Assembly: GCA_050010315.1 (NCBI GenBank)
Contig: JBEKLG010000076.1
Coordinates: 1-8,152, forward strand
Source: Bog-793 sp050010315
GTDB taxonomy: Bacteria; Actinomycetota; Acidimicrobiia; Acidimicrobiales; Bog-793
Direction: 5' to 3'
Length of the DNA stretch: 8,152 nucleotides
The position numbers and the translations under genes are program-made. The notes under the pieces were generated by a model. It searched no databases. It saw nothing but the letters and a program-made list of their open reading frames with translations, and was not told the origin of the DNA. Positions 7,030 through 8,152 of this stretch are shown here, one piece after another. Each line of letters opens with the position of its first letter. The stretch's first letter is position 1.

Positions 7030-7977
7030 ATGAGGAGCTTCGCCGGAGCCGACATCCTGTCGCTGCGGGAGTTCGAGCGCGACGAGTACTTCGAGGTCTT
7101 CCGGGTCGCCGACGAGCTACGGCCGATCGCCGAAAGCCGTGAGAATAGCGACTTGCTGGGATCGAAGACCCTGGTCACGGCGTTCTACCAGCCGAGCACG
7201 CGGACCCGGCTAGCGACCGAGGCGGCGATGCACCGCCTCGGCGGGCACGTGCTCGGCTTCTCCGACGCGAGGATGACGCGGGCCGGGGACTTCTACCAGG
7301 AGAGCATCAAAGACACGGTGAACATGCTCGAGTGCTACGGCGACGTCATCGCGATGCGCCACTTCGAGCAGGGCGCGCCGGCGGAAGCGGCGAAGTGGGC
7401 CTCGGTGCCGGTGATCAACTGCGGCGACGGCTGGGGCGAGCACCCCACCCAGGTGCTCACCGACCTCTACACGATCTGGAAGGACAAGGGCACGCTCGAC
7501 GGGCTCAACGTGCTCTGCGTCGGGGACATGCGGATGCGCACGATGCACTCGATCCTCTACGCGATGTCACAGTTCGACCTCACTGCCTTGCTCGTCCACC
7601 CGCCGGAGATGTCGCTCACCCCGGAGTTCGCCGCCGAGCTCGCGGCGCGCAACGTCTCCTACGCCGAGTGCGAAAGCGTCGAAGACGGCCTTTCAGTGGC
7701 GGACGTCATCTACATGGAACCGGTCGTCCAGGCCGACTACACGAAATCTCGGGAAGAGGTGGCGGAGCACGGGCTCACCCCTCCCGCCTACCGCGTGACC
7801 CGCGCCCTCATGCGGGAGAAGGCAAAGGCCGAGGCGATCGTCCTGCACTCGCTGCCGAGGATGGACGAACTCGCGACCGACGTCGACGACACCCCCCACG
7901 CCCGCTACTGGGTCGAGGCGTTCAACGGGGTGGTGATGCGCATGGCGCTGCTCGCCCTGGTCCTCGGGGCCGTCTAG
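7030..7977 (+). CDS. aspartate-carbamoyltransferase-like enzyme, probably catabolic
   Basis: A 315-residue protein covering the full aspartate/ornithine carbamoyltransferase fold. Carbamoyl-phosphate residues are intact: STRTR (56-60), R110 in AMRH, HPTQ (138-141), and R170 in a region matching the ATCase GRTVHS strand. The C-terminus HSLPRMDELATDVDDTPHA (273-291) is very close to ATCase HPLPRVDEIATDVDKTPHA. The amino-acid side differs. In the E. coli ATCase 80s loop the residues S80 and K84 have no clear counterpart here; the loop at 78-95 ends in QESIKDT, as in ornithine carbamoyltransferase (HKESIKDT) but with Q for K. The ATCase aspartate ligand R229 (YMTRVQ) is replaced in YMEPVVQ (228-234). 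It is therefore probably not PyrB. A role in phosphorolysis or transfer of a ureido group, like YgeW, is inferred from context. The start at 7030 is chosen from the ribosome binding site. Confidence 0.88.
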   Translation: MRSFAGADILSLREFERDEYFEVFRVADELRPIAESRENSDLLGSKTLVTAFYQPSTRTRLATEAAMHRLGGHVLGFSDARMTRAGDFYQESIKDTVNMLECYGDVIAMRHFEQGAPAEAAKWASVPVINCGDGWGEHPTQVLTDLYTIWKDKGTLDGLNVLCVGDMRMRTMHSILYAMSQFDLTALLVHPPEMSLTPEFAAELAARNVSYAECESVEDGLSVADVIYMEPVVQADYTKSREEVAEHGLTPPAYRVTRALMREKAKAEAIVLHSLPRMDELATDVDDTPHARYWVEAFNGVVMRMALLALVLGAV

Positions 7978-7997
7978 CTGCCGAAAGCCACCGAGTC

Positions 7998-8004
7998 GGA
8001 GGAG
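7998..8004 (+). promoter_or_regulatory. ribosome binding site of the second carbamoyltransferase gene
   Basis: GGAGGAG, within a longer purine run to 8012, precedes the ATG at 8012 by 7 nt and supports that start in the 34-nt gap after the first carbamoyltransferase gene. Confidence 0.7.
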
Positions 8005-8011
8005 AGGGAGA

Positions 8012-8152
8012 ATGCAGACAGATCTCCGGGGTCGAGACGTCATCGACTTTTGCGAGTGGACGAAGAACGAGCTCGACACCGTCCTCGATGTGGCGTTCGA
8101 GCTGAAGCGCGACCGTGCGCTCGGCCGGCCGCATCCGTATCTGCGCGACAAG
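8012..8152 (+). CDS. ornithine-carbamoyltransferase-like protein, N-terminal part (cut by window end)
   Basis: The frame from the ATG at 8012 stays open for 47 codons to the window edge. The fragment LRGRDVIDFCEWTKNELD (residues 5-22) followed by LKRDRALGRPHPYLRDK (31-47) matches the N-terminal helix region of ornithine carbamoyltransferases, which typically read L-x-GRD...T-x-EEL...LK...G-x-PHPYL-x-GK just before the carbamoyl-phosphate STRTR motif. That motif would lie outside the window. It differs from the adjacent ATCase-like protein, so it is not a simple tandem duplicate. It could be a YgeW-type carbamoyltransferase, a catabolic OTCase or argF; context favours catabolism, but the substrate-binding residues are not visible. 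Confidence 0.8.
   Translation, partial: MQTDLRGRDVIDFCEWTKNELDTVLDVAFELKRDRALGRPHPYLRDK

Noticed and set aside
7030..7977. Calling this gene pyrB
   Set aside because: Aspartate-binding residues of E. coli ATCase are not conserved and no pyrimidine biosynthesis genes are nearby.
7981..7999. Small hairpin CCGA/TCGG that could mask the second carbamoyltransferase ribosome binding site
   Set aside because: Only 4 bp with an 11-nt loop; too weak to claim.

Overview
The window is GC-rich DNA with strong G/C bias at third codon positions, GTG starts, AAGGAG-type ribosome binding sites and almost no spacing between genes. This fits an actinobacterium (Actinomycetota). The LLM-family enzyme resembles F420-dependent reductases, which agrees with that but does not prove it. 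No class or genus can be named from the sequence alone.

Layout, all genes on the + strand. (1) 1-57: probable last codons of an upstream gene. (2) 82-1575: NCS1-family nucleobase/hydantoin-type permease, closed by a perfect 15-bp GC hairpin. (3) 1615-1823: noncoding leader with three predicted hairpins. (4) 1824-7977 and on to the right edge: a tightly packed run of six genes. They encode a cysteine-synthase-like PLP protein, a threonine-synthase-like PLP protein, an SsnA-type amidohydrolase, an LLM-class flavin/F420 oxidoreductase, an aspartate-carbamoyltransferase-like enzyme, and the start of a second, ornithine-carbamoyltransferase-like enzyme cut by the window end. Junctions are GTGA and TGATG overlaps or gaps of 3 to 34 nt, so this looks like one operon.

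The anchor is SsnA. Its active-site and flanking motifs match the E. coli protein closely. In E. coli, ssnA lies with ygeW (carbamoyltransferase), ygeX (PLP diaminopropionate ammonia-lyase), ygeY, hyuA and ygfK, a set tied to anaerobic purine/urate breakdown. Here the same kinds of chemistry recur (permease, amidohydrolase, redox enzyme, carbamoyltransferases, PLP lyases), but mostly with different families in the slots. The most plausible reading, which is inference, is a catabolic operon for a purine, hydantoin or ureide. The permease would import the substrate, the LLM enzyme would carry out a redox step, SsnA would hydrolyse a C-N bond, the carbamoyltransferases would phosphorolyse ureido groups to carbamoyl phosphate, and the PLP enzymes would deaminate the remaining amino acid. 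The carbamoyltransferase at 7030 has lost residues that bind aspartate in true ATCase, so it is unlikely to be pyrB. No mobile element, CRISPR array, tRNA or rRNA was seen.
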